A DNA stretch of 64,000 bases. Origin: Clostridioides difficile_A (GTDB lineage Bacteria > Bacillota > Clostridia > Peptostreptococcales > Peptostreptococcaceae). Under the pieces are notes generated by a model. The model was not told where the DNA came from, ran no database searches, and saw only the letters and a list, made by a program, of their open reading frames with translations. The stretch covers positions 2,666,001-2,730,000 of the forward strand of contig OX246690.1 in NCBI GenBank assembly GCA_945909635.1, read 5' to 3'. Shown piece after piece: positions 9,185 to 16,746 of this stretch (the first letter of the stretch is position 1; the number at the start of each line of letters is the position of its first letter). Position numbers and translations under genes: made by a program.

Positions 9185-10006
9185 ATGTACAAATTAATCG
9201 CATTAGATATTGATGGAACAATATTAAACACACAAAAAAGGATTACTCCTGAGGTCTTTGATTCTATTCAAGAAGCAAAAAAGGCTGGTGCCAAAGTTGT
9301 TATAACAACAGGCAGACCTCTTCCTGGTGTAAAAGCACTTCTAAATCAATTAAACTTAACAGATGAAGGTGATTATGTTATATGTTTTAATGGAGCCGTT
9401 ATTCAAGAAGTCAAGAGTGAAGAAATTATACATGATGTGGAAATGACTTTAGATGACTTTGATTTTATATATAATAACGTTTGTAAAAAATATAATACCA
9501 AAATACACATAAATACAATGACCAATTTAATTACACCAAACGAAATTCCTGGTAAGTATACTCTTCATGAAGCTAAATTAAATGATATAGATGTTAAATA
9601 TATACAAAAAGATAAAATTGATGAATCTATTAAAATCTGTAAAATTATGATAGTTGATGAACCAGAAAGATTAGAAGAAATTATACAACAGCTACCTAAA
9701 AATTTATTCAATAAATATACTATAGTAAGGTCTGCTCCTTTTTATCTAGAGTTTTTAGGTAAAACTACTAATAAAGGAACTGCACTTAAGACATTGTGTA
9801 CTAATTTAGATATTCCTATAGAAGAAGCTATTGCTGTTGGTGATGAAGAAAATGACCAACATATGATAAAGTATGCAGGTCTTGGTGTAGCTATGGGAAA
9901 TGCACGTGATAGTATAAAAGAAATTGCTGATTATGTTACAGATACCAATAACGAAAATGGAGTTGCAAAGGTTATAAATAAATATATACTTAATAGAGCT
10001 ATTTAA
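9185..10006 (+). CDS. Cof-type HAD-superfamily phosphatase
   Basis: Protein of 273 residues in the Cof/YidA (HAD IIB) family of sugar- or nucleotide-phosphate phosphatases. Motif I is DIDGT (Asp8 nucleophile, Asp10). Motif II is in VVITTGR. Motif IV is GDEENDQHM near residue 220, followed by GVAMGNA. A cap domain lies between. The start follows CTGGAGG at good spacing. It stands alone, divergent from the peptidase and convergent with the sao operon. The substrate cannot be told from sequence. Confidence 0.93.
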   Translation: MYKLIALDIDGTILNTQKRITPEVFDSIQEAKKAGAKVVITTGRPLPGVKALLNQLNLTDEGDYVICFNGAVIQEVKSEEIIHDVEMTLDDFDFIYNNVCKKYNTKIHINTMTNLITPNEIPGKYTLHEAKLNDIDVKYIQKDKIDESIKICKIMIVDEPERLEEIIQQLPKNLFNKYTIVRSAPFYLEFLGKTTNKGTALKTLCTNLDIPIEEAIAVGDEENDQHMIKYAGLGVAMGNARDSIKEIADYVTDTNNENGVAKVINKYILNRAI

Positions 10007-10012
10007 ACATAT

Positions 10013-10130
10013 AAAAAACTAAAAATACATCTTTAGCTTTAAATTCTATTTAATCTATATACTTGATAATAAAAGTATATAGATTAAATATTATCTAATA
10101 TTTTTAGCTAAAGGTTGTTTTAGTTTTTCA
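10013..10130. terminator. Bidirectional terminator between HAD gene and saoL
   Basis: Nested palindrome: inner arms TAATCTATATACTT / AAGTATATAGATTA (10051-10064 and 10073-10086), middle arms CTTTAGCT / AGCTAAAG, outer arms AAAAACTAAAA / TTTTAGTTTTT. It lies between two convergent genes and can terminate both. Confidence 0.8.
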
Positions 10131-10141
10131 TATATGTATAT

Positions 10142-10783
10142 CTAGAATAATACTTTTTGTTTCAATTTAAATATTTTATATGATTCTACTATTGCTTCAT
10201 TAATATCTAAACAATATACATCATCGTCATCTGATAAACCAGATTCTTTTATCCAAGCATCAAAATCATTCTTCGTCCAGAAGAAATTCATTATATTTCA
10301 GCAACTTGCTGCCCAGTTTGAATATTTATCAAGATTTATATGAAGCACTCTTAAATGTGGGTTATTGACGTATTCAATTTTTTCGTTTTTTATAAATATT
10401 TCTATTTCTTTCCCTGTAACACTACACATAGAATTTATTCTTACATCTTGATTAAATGTGCAAGAAGTTCCTATAGCATCTATAGCACACATTGCACTAA
10501 AACTTCGCCCATCGCTCAAAGTTACTTTATGATTAGTTGGTAATGCTGATACAGGATATATAAAATTTATACTATCTTCATCAACAACCATTATATTTTT
10601 ATCAATAAAATATTGTAATGTATTTTCTATATATTCCTTTTCTAACTTCAAGTTTTCACTTATATATTCAGTCACTTCTTGAAGTGTAACACTAGAACCT
10701 TTTTCTATTATTACATCCATAATAGATAGTCTTATTTTTTGTTGTACGTTATCCAAACTATTGTATTTTTCTATCTGACTCAT
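10142..10783 (-). CDS. saoL: MerB-like organometallic lyase, selenoprotein SaoL (Sec162)
   Basis: Homologue of alkylmercury lyase MerB, which breaks carbon-metal bonds. The frame meets TGA at 10300-10298 but continues in phase to a TAG at 10144-10142, giving 213 residues, close to MerB (about 212). MerB uses Cys96, Asp99 and Cys159. Here CAID supplies Cys99 and Asp102, and SCUNIMNFF supplies Sec162, all shifted by three, so Sec replaces the second catalytic Cys. The N-terminus (residues 10-75) is a winged-helix-like domain as in MerB. A 6-bp hairpin lies 12 nt after the UGA. It is the last gene of the operon, 12 bp after saoA. The metal substrate is not shown by sequence. The sao name is recalled from protein-family naming. 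Confidence 0.85.
10269..10285 (-). promoter_or_regulatory. SECIS-like hairpin of saoL
   Basis: TTCTTC-TGGAC-GAAGAA begins 12 nt after the UGA, the same spacing as in grdB. Inferred SelB-binding hairpin. Confidence 0.6.
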
Positions 10784-10795
10784 ATCTACTCCTCT

Positions 10796-11548
10796 TTAAA
10801 CTTCATAACACTTCGATAAAGTATCAGTTAATCTATTCTTATATTCTTCATATTTTTTACTTCCTCTAACTCTAGGTCTTGGAATATCTATGTTTATATC
10901 GTCAATAACTCTTCCTTTATCTCTTGACATTACAATAACTCTATCACTCATATATACAGCTTCGTCAACATCATGAGTTACCATTAATGCAGTTATTTTC
11001 TTTTTTGTCCATATTCTTTCTAGCTCTTCTTGTAAGTTTTGTCTCATTTGAAAGTCAACTGCTCCCAATGGTTCATCCATTAATAATACTTCTGGATTGC
11101 ATGCTAAGGCTCTTATCATAGCAACCCTTTGTTTCATCCCTCCAGATAATTGATGAGGAAACAACTTTTCTTTCCCTTTTAAATCTGACATAACTAAAAG
11201 TTCTTCTAACATTTCTTCTCTTTTTTCCTTTGGTATTTTCTGTTGTTTCATAGGAAATAGAACATTTCCTCTTATAGTTTTCCAAGGAAATAAAGCATAA
11301 TTTTGAAATATGAAAGCTCTATCTATACCTGGTTTTTTAACTTTTTTATCATTTATAAAAACATCTCCACTTTCTGATTTTTGAAATCCACCTATTATAG
11401 TAAGTAGAGTCGTTTTTCCACACCCTGATGGCCCTAAAAGACAAACAAATTGACCATTTTCTATATCCATACTTATATCTTCTAAAACCTTTGTATGTAC
11501 TTTATTATTTACAAATGTTTTATTTATATCTCTTACACTTAACTTCAT
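10796..11548 (-). CDS. saoA: ABC transporter ATP-binding protein SaoA
   Basis: ATPase of 250 residues of the nitrate/sulfonate/taurine (SsuB/TauB) type. Walker A is GPSGCGKTT, the signature LSGGMKQRVAMIRAL, Walker B LLMDEP, and the H-loop MVTHDVDEA. I chose the ATG at 11548, which overlaps the saoP stop in TAATG and follows GGAGG at 9-nt spacing; an in-frame ATG 18 nt upstream overlaps that ribosome site. It would energise uptake through SaoP with the operon's substrate-binding proteins. The substrate is inferred from context to be an organometal or its ligand. Confidence 0.9.
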   Translation of the reverse strand: MKLSVRDINKTFVNNKVHTKVLEDISMDIENGQFVCLLGPSGCGKTTLLTIIGGFQKSESGDVFINDKKVKKPGIDRAFIFQNYALFPWKTIRGNVLFPMKQQKIPKEKREEMLEELLVMSDLKGKEKLFPHQLSGGMKQRVAMIRALACNPEVLLMDEPLGAVDFQMRQNLQEELERIWTKKKITALMVTHDVDEAVYMSDRVIVMSRDKGRVIDDINIDIPRPRVRGSKKYEEYKNRLTDTLSKCYEV

Positions 11549-12354
11549 TAATCTGCAAACCTCCATCTACAAAGGATTTTATTTATAAACTTTAATACTC
11601 TATCTATTATAAATCCTATTAAAGCTGCAAATATCATAAGCCCAATTAATACATCTGTATGCATTAATGTTTGAGCTTGTACCATTGAGTAACCGAGACC
11701 GGCACTCGTAGCTATAAACTCCGCTCAGATAACAGACATCCATCCTGTACTTATAGCTATTCTTGAACCAGTTAGTATATCAGGAAGAGACGCTGGCACT
11801 ATTACATTTGTAAATATTACAAATGGCGATGCCCCCATACTTCTAGCTGCATTATAATAATCTTTTGATATTGCTCTTACACCTTGAATAGTATTTAAGA
11901 TTATAGGAAAAACTCCTGAAAAAGCTATTAAAAATATTGTTGGACCATCTCCTATACCAAACCATACTATAGTAAGAGGCACCCATGCCATTATAGGAAC
12001 CTGTCTTACAGAATCTACGACTGGAGATAAAACTTTTTCAAAAGTTTTAGAAAATCCCATGATAAACCCTATTGGAAGCCCAAATAATAGCGCATACATA
12101 AAACCTTTGAGTACTCTCTGTAATGTTATAAAAAGATTAGTAACTGTCTCTACATCTGTTACACAATAAAAGAAACCTTTTATTACATCTACTGGCATTG
12201 GAAGTAATAAAGAGCTTCCTATATCTTTTGCCGCAAAATGCCAAACTGAAAATATAATGACTAAGAGTATTATCTTGTATAGAATATCCATACTACTATC
12301 AGATTTTTTCTTAGTTAATCTATCTCTTTTATCTTTAGAAACTTTAATTTCCAA
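11548..12354 (-). CDS. saoP: ABC transporter permease SaoP with in-frame UGA (Sec210)
   Basis: Permease of the SsuC/TauC type with about six membrane segments. A TGA at 11727-11725 lies inside the conserved cytoplasmic EAA loop: the family reads roughly GW..LVAAE, and here it is GWMSVIUAEFIATSAGLGY. The frame then continues with typical permease sequence and a last membrane helix to a TAA that overlaps saoA. This gives 268 residues, the normal family length. A bulged hairpin lies 17 nt after the UGA. Conserved sequence on both sides argues for Sec recoding rather than decay, but a single-gene nonsense mutation cannot be excluded from sequence alone. The start overlaps the end of saoB by 40 bp. 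Confidence 0.82.
11687..11707 (-). promoter_or_regulatory. SECIS-like hairpin of saoP
   Basis: GAGTGCCG-GTCT-CGGTTACTC forms a stem with a small internal bulge, starting 17 nt after the UGA. This resembles bacterial SECIS elements. Inferred. Confidence 0.6.
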
Positions 12355-13112
12355 TTTCTTATTTCCTCCATATCTATATTTCTTATATTCTTGTACTCTT
12401 TCAGTGTATTCTTAAATGTAGATTCATTATTTAAAGCATCAACACTTTTATTGTAAAGTTTTATAAAATCACTATATGCTTTACTTTTTTTAAATTTTTT
12501 GCTTACAACTAAAACATAAGTATCATAATCTCCCAATTCAGTTGTAGATTTTCTTGTACCTTCTAATCCGATTGATTTTATACAGTCTATTACAACACCA
12601 TCTACTAGATTGCTTTCTAATCCATATGCTAATGCAGTCCCTAATAAAGGAGATATTTCTACATTTTCATAATATTTCTTCACTAATTCTGACTGATAAT
12701 TTCTGTTTTGAATGATTCCAATTTTTTTAGGATTGCTATTACTTAATAAGAATACATCTGAATTTTGAACTACTGTGCCAACAATTTCAAATCCACTAGT
12801 TGCATTTACATACTGTTTTGCGGCATCTTTACATATAATTGCTATATCTATTTCCTCTGAACTCAGAGCCCATTGCATTGTACTTGCTCAGCAATCATTA
12901 ATTGTAAAAGTATCCATTACATCACTTACTTTTATATTTTCAAAGTAGTCTCTATTTACCATATAATTTATTACAAAACCAGAGGTATCATCAGATACCC
13001 CTATTCTTAGTTTTCCTTCTATTTCTTCTTTATCTTCAAAATTAAAAAATATTATAAATATACTTCCCAAAACAATAATAAAAAGTATTATTATATTTTT
13101 TATATTCTCCAT
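12315..13112 (-). CDS. saoB: ABC transporter substrate-binding selenoprotein SaoB (Sec75)
   Basis: Protein of 265 residues with an N-terminal hydrophobic anchor (residues 5-23) and a periplasmic-binding-protein-like fold (RIGVSDDTSGFVINYMV onward). TGA at 12890-12888 gives NDCUAST, a Cys-Sec pair at residues 74-75. The sequence after it (MQWALSSEEIDIAIICKD) continues the same fold, so the 74- and 187-codon pieces are one gene. A CTCTGA/TCAGAG hairpin follows. The Cys-Sec pair in the binding cleft suggests capture of a soft metal or organometal (inference). It lies 4 bp after the second binding-protein gene and overlaps saoP by 40 bp. Confidence 0.85.
12855..12868 (-). promoter_or_regulatory. 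SECIS-like hairpin of saoB
   Basis: CTCTGA-GT-TCAGAG (or 5 bp with a 4-nt loop) begins 19 nt after the UGA. Inferred SECIS. Confidence 0.55.
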
Positions 13113-13116
13113 TTAT

Positions 13117-14208
13117 TTATAATACCTTTGCTTTCCAATCTTCATAACTCATACCTTCAGGAAACTCTGGATTAACTTTTTCTTTTATAAATTTATCAAA
13201 ATCATCTGCTCCACAAGAATCCAATAAACTTGTATCAATTGTATCTTCATATTTAGGTATATCATCTAGTGCTTTTAAATCTTTATACATTTGTAAATTG
13301 TTTTTATATTCTTCTCCTGTAACTTTCCAAGTAAGTGTTCTACCTTCTCCAACTGTCTTTTTATAAATAGTTCTAAGTGCAACTTCTTCTTCTACATTAT
13401 AATATTTTGCAAATATCTTAGCAGCTTCAGCTGGATTTGTATATATGTATTCTATTGCTTTTGTATGGGCTAGAACCAATTTTTTTGCTAAATCTGGATG
13501 TTCTTTTATAAAGTTTTTGTTTAATGAGAATGAACAACAGTTATATTCTTTACCATTAGCTTTTTCTTTATATTGAGTAGATGCTATTATTTTTCCTGCA
13601 CCATCATTTTCAGCTACAGAACCCCAAGGGTCACAAGATGTAAATGCTTGTATTTTTCCAGTCTTAAGAGCTAAGTATTTATCTTTATCTGAATCCATAT
13701 TTACAATTTCATATTTTGATGGGTCAGTTGGTAGACCTGTTTCTGGTCCATAATCACTTGTCCATAAGAAATCACTCATATCTGTTGCAATTTTTTTACC
13801 TAGTAAATCTTTAGGTTCTTTTATATCTTTTGAAACTATTAAATATTCAGAACCACCAGTATGATTATTAGCTGCTATTGTTATTGGTGAACCTTTAGGT
13901 ATAGCCCCCACAAGACCTTTTGTTCCTATATAACCGGCATCCATTTTCCCTGCTGCCATAGCTTCAGGAACTTTACCATTTCCAACAGTTTTTACATTAA
14001 GACCTAAATCTTTATATATTCCAGCTGCTTCTGCTACTGGTCCAGCAGTCATATGGTCACAGTTATAATACCCTACTGTTATTGTATAATCATCCTTCCC
14101 AACTTTTGCTTCTTCTTTCTCTTTTGGTTTACTACTACAGCCTGTTAGTATAGATGCTCCCATTACACTAACTAAGATTAATGCTTGAATCTTCTTAGAT
14201 ACTCTCAT
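13117..14208 (-). CDS. ABC transporter substrate-binding lipoprotein of the sao operon
   Basis: Lipoprotein of 363 residues: signal peptide with lipobox LTGC (Cys24), then a nitrate/sulfonate/NMT1-type binding domain (DDYTITVGYYNCDHMTAGP...). Apart from the lipobox it has Cys in YYNCDHM, TSCDPWG, NCCSFSL and DSCGADD, which is unusually rich for an extracytoplasmic binding protein and fits a thiophilic ligand. All codons are sense. It lies 34 bp downstream of saoC and 4 bp upstream of saoB, so the operon encodes two binding proteins for one permease/ATPase pair. The ligand is unknown. Confidence 0.88.
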   Translation of the reverse strand: MRVSKKIQALILVSVMGASILTGCSSKPKEKEEAKVGKDDYTITVGYYNCDHMTAGPVAEAAGIYKDLGLNVKTVGNGKVPEAMAAGKMDAGYIGTKGLVGAIPKGSPITIAANNHTGGSEYLIVSKDIKEPKDLLGKKIATDMSDFLWTSDYGPETGLPTDPSKYEIVNMDSDKDKYLALKTGKIQAFTSCDPWGSVAENDGAGKIIASTQYKEKANGKEYNCCSFSLNKNFIKEHPDLAKKLVLAHTKAIEYIYTNPAEAAKIFAKYYNVEEEVALRTIYKKTVGEGRTLTWKVTGEEYKNNLQMYKDLKALDDIPKYEDTIDTSLLDSCGADDFDKFIKEKVNPEFPEGMSYEDWKAKVL

Positions 14209-14242
14209 CTAAATTTCCCACCTTTGTGTATTATTTTTATTT

Positions 14243-14701
14243 TTAGCAACATTTGTCCATATCTTCTCCAAATAAATCAACAAACTTGTTGCCTTCTACC
14301 CTATAAATTGCATACCCTACATTACCATTCTTAGAACCTGACACAATTACTTCTATTGGTGGTTCATCATCAATATTTTTAAAATTTATAGTTTGATTCT
14401 CTATAGGTGCTGGTATTGGTTTTGTTATGTAATGACTGTTTTTGTCAGAAACTACCACTACCATTTCATTTGAATTATTACCTTTTTTATATATAACTAC
14501 TAAATCTTTTTTCCCATCATTATTTAAATCTTCTTCATCACAAGTTATTATATTTTCTTTATGATTTTTTCTAAAATATTCCAATGTTTCTTTATTCACA
14601 TTTGGAATAGAGGCATCTTCTTCAAGGTTATCATCCACTATCTTTGATAAAACTATTAATGCTACTACTATACAGGATATTATAACTATCTTTTTAAGCA
14701 T
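14243..14701 (-). CDS. saoC: Anchored extracellular protein ending in Cys-Cys, SaoC
   Basis: Protein of 152 residues with one N-terminal membrane segment (residues 3-22), then a charged extracellular domain with FG-GAP-like character (EEDLNNDGKKDLVVIYK) and the extreme C-terminus MDKCC. A Cys-Cys-COOH tail is the mark of the SaoC family as I recall it; in some members one residue is Sec, here both are Cys. The tail resembles the metal-shuttling Cys-Cys end of mercuric reductase, so a role in passing a metal is inferred. The start overlaps the end of saoE by 8 bp. Confidence 0.82.
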   Translation of the reverse strand: MLKKIVIISCIVVALIVLSKIVDDNLEEDASIPNVNKETLEYFRKNHKENIITCDEEDLNNDGKKDLVVIYKKGNNSNEMVVVVSDKNSHYITKPIPAPIENQTINFKNIDDEPPIEVIVSGSKNGNVGYAIYRVEGNKFVDLFGEDMDKCC

Positions 14702-15779
14702 GATTTCCTATGACCTCTTTCATTTTTGGTATTATTGATTTAAATGCAAATAAAATAATTACAATCGTACACACATATTCAAAACTATCTGGTATATTTA
14801 ACATTAGTTTATTTGCCAACTGTATTGAAGAATTTGTTGTATCTAAATTTACTGAATTGTCATTTACTAAAAGTAAATTTGTTATGTATCCAATTATTAT
14901 TGAGGATAGTGTCAAAGTTACTGAATATATAATAACGGTTCTTTTCCCAATAAGTTTAAACATACTTATAAGTTCTGGTAAGTTTGTAGCTGCTCCAGCT
15001 ATTAAAAACGTTATCGCTATCCCAGGAGAAGCTCCACTTGCAACAAGGGCAGCTATAAATGGAATATGTCCTACTGCACACACATACATGACACATGCAA
15101 GTATTGCTATACTTCCAAGAGATATCAATCCTGGATTACCTAGATATTTTTGAATTATGCTGTTTGGAAAAATTGTTGTTATAAAACCTGCAAAAAGCAT
15201 TCCCATTACTACATATTTACTAATAGTAAGAGCTAACTCTCCAAAAGACCATTTAAGACCATCAATCAGATTTTCTATAAAACTTCTCTTTTCTTCTTCT
15301 AATTCTATTACATCTTCATCTGAATCATTATGCAAAGATAATTCTTCTTTTCCAAAACAATTTCCTAAAAATCCTACTAAAAATGGCACTAAAAAACCAG
15401 CTATTAGATAAATAATTGTAACTTTAGGCCCCAAAAGACCTAGACAAAGAACTACAGCTATTGGATTTATTATTGGAGTTGATGTCATAAAAGCAAGCAC
15501 TGGTCCTAGGTATGCTCCGGAATAATACATACTTATACCAAGTGGGATTACTCCACAGCTACATATTGGTAAAAACATTCCTGAGATAGTGCTTTTAATC
15601 AAAGAAGAAAATTTCTTATTTCCAAGTTGTTTTTGAAACCTTTTTGGAGTTAAAACATTGTGAAGTACACCTGCTAATATAAAACTTATCATAAGCCATC
15701 CTGATGCTCCATTCAATGTAACTATAGAAGCTACTATAGTCTCTTTAATTCCATTTAAAACAATTTCTAATATATTCAT
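14694..15779 (-). CDS. saoE: ArsP-like permease / efflux transporter SaoE
   Basis: Membrane protein of 361 residues in the permease family that includes ArsP and YraQ (DUF318), with about eight to ten helices. The conserved ICSCGVIPLG motif near residues 73-82 is typical; in ArsP relatives this family exports trivalent organoarsenicals. A cytoplasmic acidic loop (NDSDEDVIELEEEKR) lies in the middle. It follows saoT by 25 bp and overlaps saoC by 8 bp. Export of a metal or metalloid product is inferred from family and operon. Confidence 0.87.
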   Translation of the reverse strand: MNILEIVLNGIKETIVASIVTLNGASGWLMISFILAGVLHNVLTPKRFQKQLGNKKFSSLIKSTISGMFLPICSCGVIPLGISMYYSGAYLGPVLAFMTSTPIINPIAVVLCLGLLGPKVTIIYLIAGFLVPFLVGFLGNCFGKEELSLHNDSDEDVIELEEEKRSFIENLIDGLKWSFGELALTISKYVVMGMLFAGFITTIFPNSIIQKYLGNPGLISLGSIAILACVMYVCAVGHIPFIAALVASGASPGIAITFLIAGAATNLPELISMFKLIGKRTVIIYSVTLTLSSIIIGYITNLLLVNDNSVNLDTTNSSIQLANKLMLNIPDSFEYVCTIVIILFAFKSIIPKMKEVIGNHA

Positions 15780-15804
15780 TTTTGATACTCCTAATTTTAA
15801 ACTT

Positions 15805-16062
15805 TTAACTATTATTTATAGCTTCTACTATCGCCTTTTCAATTGTATCTTTATTTAATCTGTCATATTTTTTTTTCTGATTTATTATTAAAGTTCCTTT
15901 TGTTATAATTCCATATTTTTTTACATATGAAAAATCTTTACCTGCCTGATACAGTTTCACTTCCAATTTATCAGTATACTTTTCTGACATTTTTTTTATA
16001 AACACTCCATGCTCATCACAAGATGGTCAAGTATTTATAAATTCAACTAAAACTTTAGACAT
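15805..16062 (-). CDS. saoT: Thioredoxin-like selenoprotein SaoT (Sec12)
   Basis: Small thioredoxin-fold protein of 85 residues. The start ATG at 16062 follows AGGGGATG. TGA at 16029-16027 gives the redox motif NTUPSC, a UxxC in place of CxxC, at the end of the first strand (SKVLVEFINT). The remaining 66 codons keep a glutaredoxin-like pattern (EVKLYQAGKDFSYVKKYGIITKGTLIIN, broken here only by reading). A gene finder would start at the internal ATG after the UGA and lose the active site. It lies between saoD and saoE. It probably reduces a Sec/Cys partner or ligand in the pathway. Confidence 0.87.
16007..16026 (-). promoter_or_regulatory. SECIS-like hairpin of saoT
   Basis: CCATCTT-GTGAT-GAGCATGG starts directly after the UGA, with a one-base bulge and one G-T pair. 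It is closer to the UGA than the others, so it is the least certain of the set. Confidence 0.4.
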
Positions 16063-16150
16063 TTGTTCATCCCCTACTCAAACAATTTATCCTTGACTTA
16101 AAATAATCCACAGAAAATAAGTTTTCCCATGGATTGTATACCAAACTGTT

Positions 16151-16483
16151 TTATAATGTTATGACTTGATCTATACCTGCACTACCTAAACAAGCATATA
16201 AGTTTGGAAAGCATCCAATCGTAGCCCCATCAACCAAGTTATTCTCTATCCCTCTCTCTATAGCACATTGGTCACAAGCCATTATTATCATATCCGTTTT
16301 TTTATGTAATTCACTTAGTTTTTCTCCTATTGGATTCCCTTTAGATAAGAATAATGTATTATCCATAAAGAAAAACATCCCTAGAACATCTACTCCATGA
16401 GTTCCTTGTTCTAATTGTGGTATTATCATTTTGTCTAAAATTTTATGTACATTAGTACTATTGAAGATATATGCTACTTTCAT
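16151..16483 (-). CDS. saoD: DsrE-related protein SaoD
   Basis: Cytoplasmic protein of 110 residues with a DsrE/TusD-like fold, first gene of the operon. The start ATG at 16483 follows GGAGGAATAAAA; an upstream in-frame ATG overlaps that ribosome site. Cys residues occur in MACDQCAIERG (CxxC) and in GCFPNLYACLG, positions where DsrE-type proteins carry sulfur-relay cysteines. No Sec codon is present. A sulfur- or metal-relay role is inferred. 88 bp separate it from saoT. Confidence 0.82.
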   Translation of the reverse strand: MKVAYIFNSTNVHKILDKMIIPQLEQGTHGVDVLGMFFFMDNTLFLSKGNPIGEKLSELHKKTDMIIMACDQCAIERGIENNLVDGATIGCFPNLYACLGSAGIDQVITL

Positions 16484-16543
16484 TTTTATTCCTCCATCCA
16501 ATTCTTTCCTAAATTTTATACAAATTTTTACATATACAATTAT

Positions 16544-16573
16544 ATTATAAGTTCTTTTGTATTTATCTGTAAA
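16544..16573 (-). promoter_or_regulatory. Promoter of the sao operon
   Basis: TTTACA, an 18-nt spacer and TATAAT lie 61 bp upstream of saoD on the minus strand. No riboswitch-like structure or obvious operator palindrome was noticed beside it. Confidence 0.65.
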
Positions 16574-16674
16574 ATAGATAATAACTATATCATCAAAAGT
16601 GTATATAGTATTTTTCTATATAAATTAAATTATTAATTAAACTTTTCTATATTTTTATTAATTTTAATAAATAA

Positions 16675-16721
16675 AAGATAGACTCCATAAATTTACTATG
16701 TAAATTTATGGAGTCTATCTT
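16675..16721. terminator. Terminator after nadC
   Basis: Near-perfect hairpin AAGATAGACTCCATAAATTTA / TAAATTTATGGAGTCTATCTT with a 4-5-nt loop, 26 bp downstream of the nadC stop, isolating nadABC from the sao operon. Confidence 0.85.
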
Positions 16722-16746
16722 AATTAAATTTATATCAATATCAAAT

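Noticed and set aside
12315..12878. Truncated substrate-binding pseudogene
   Set aside because: The preceding 74 codons end in Cys-UGA in the same frame and a hairpin follows; the pair reads as one Sec protein. Several independent UGA cases in one operon argue against decay.
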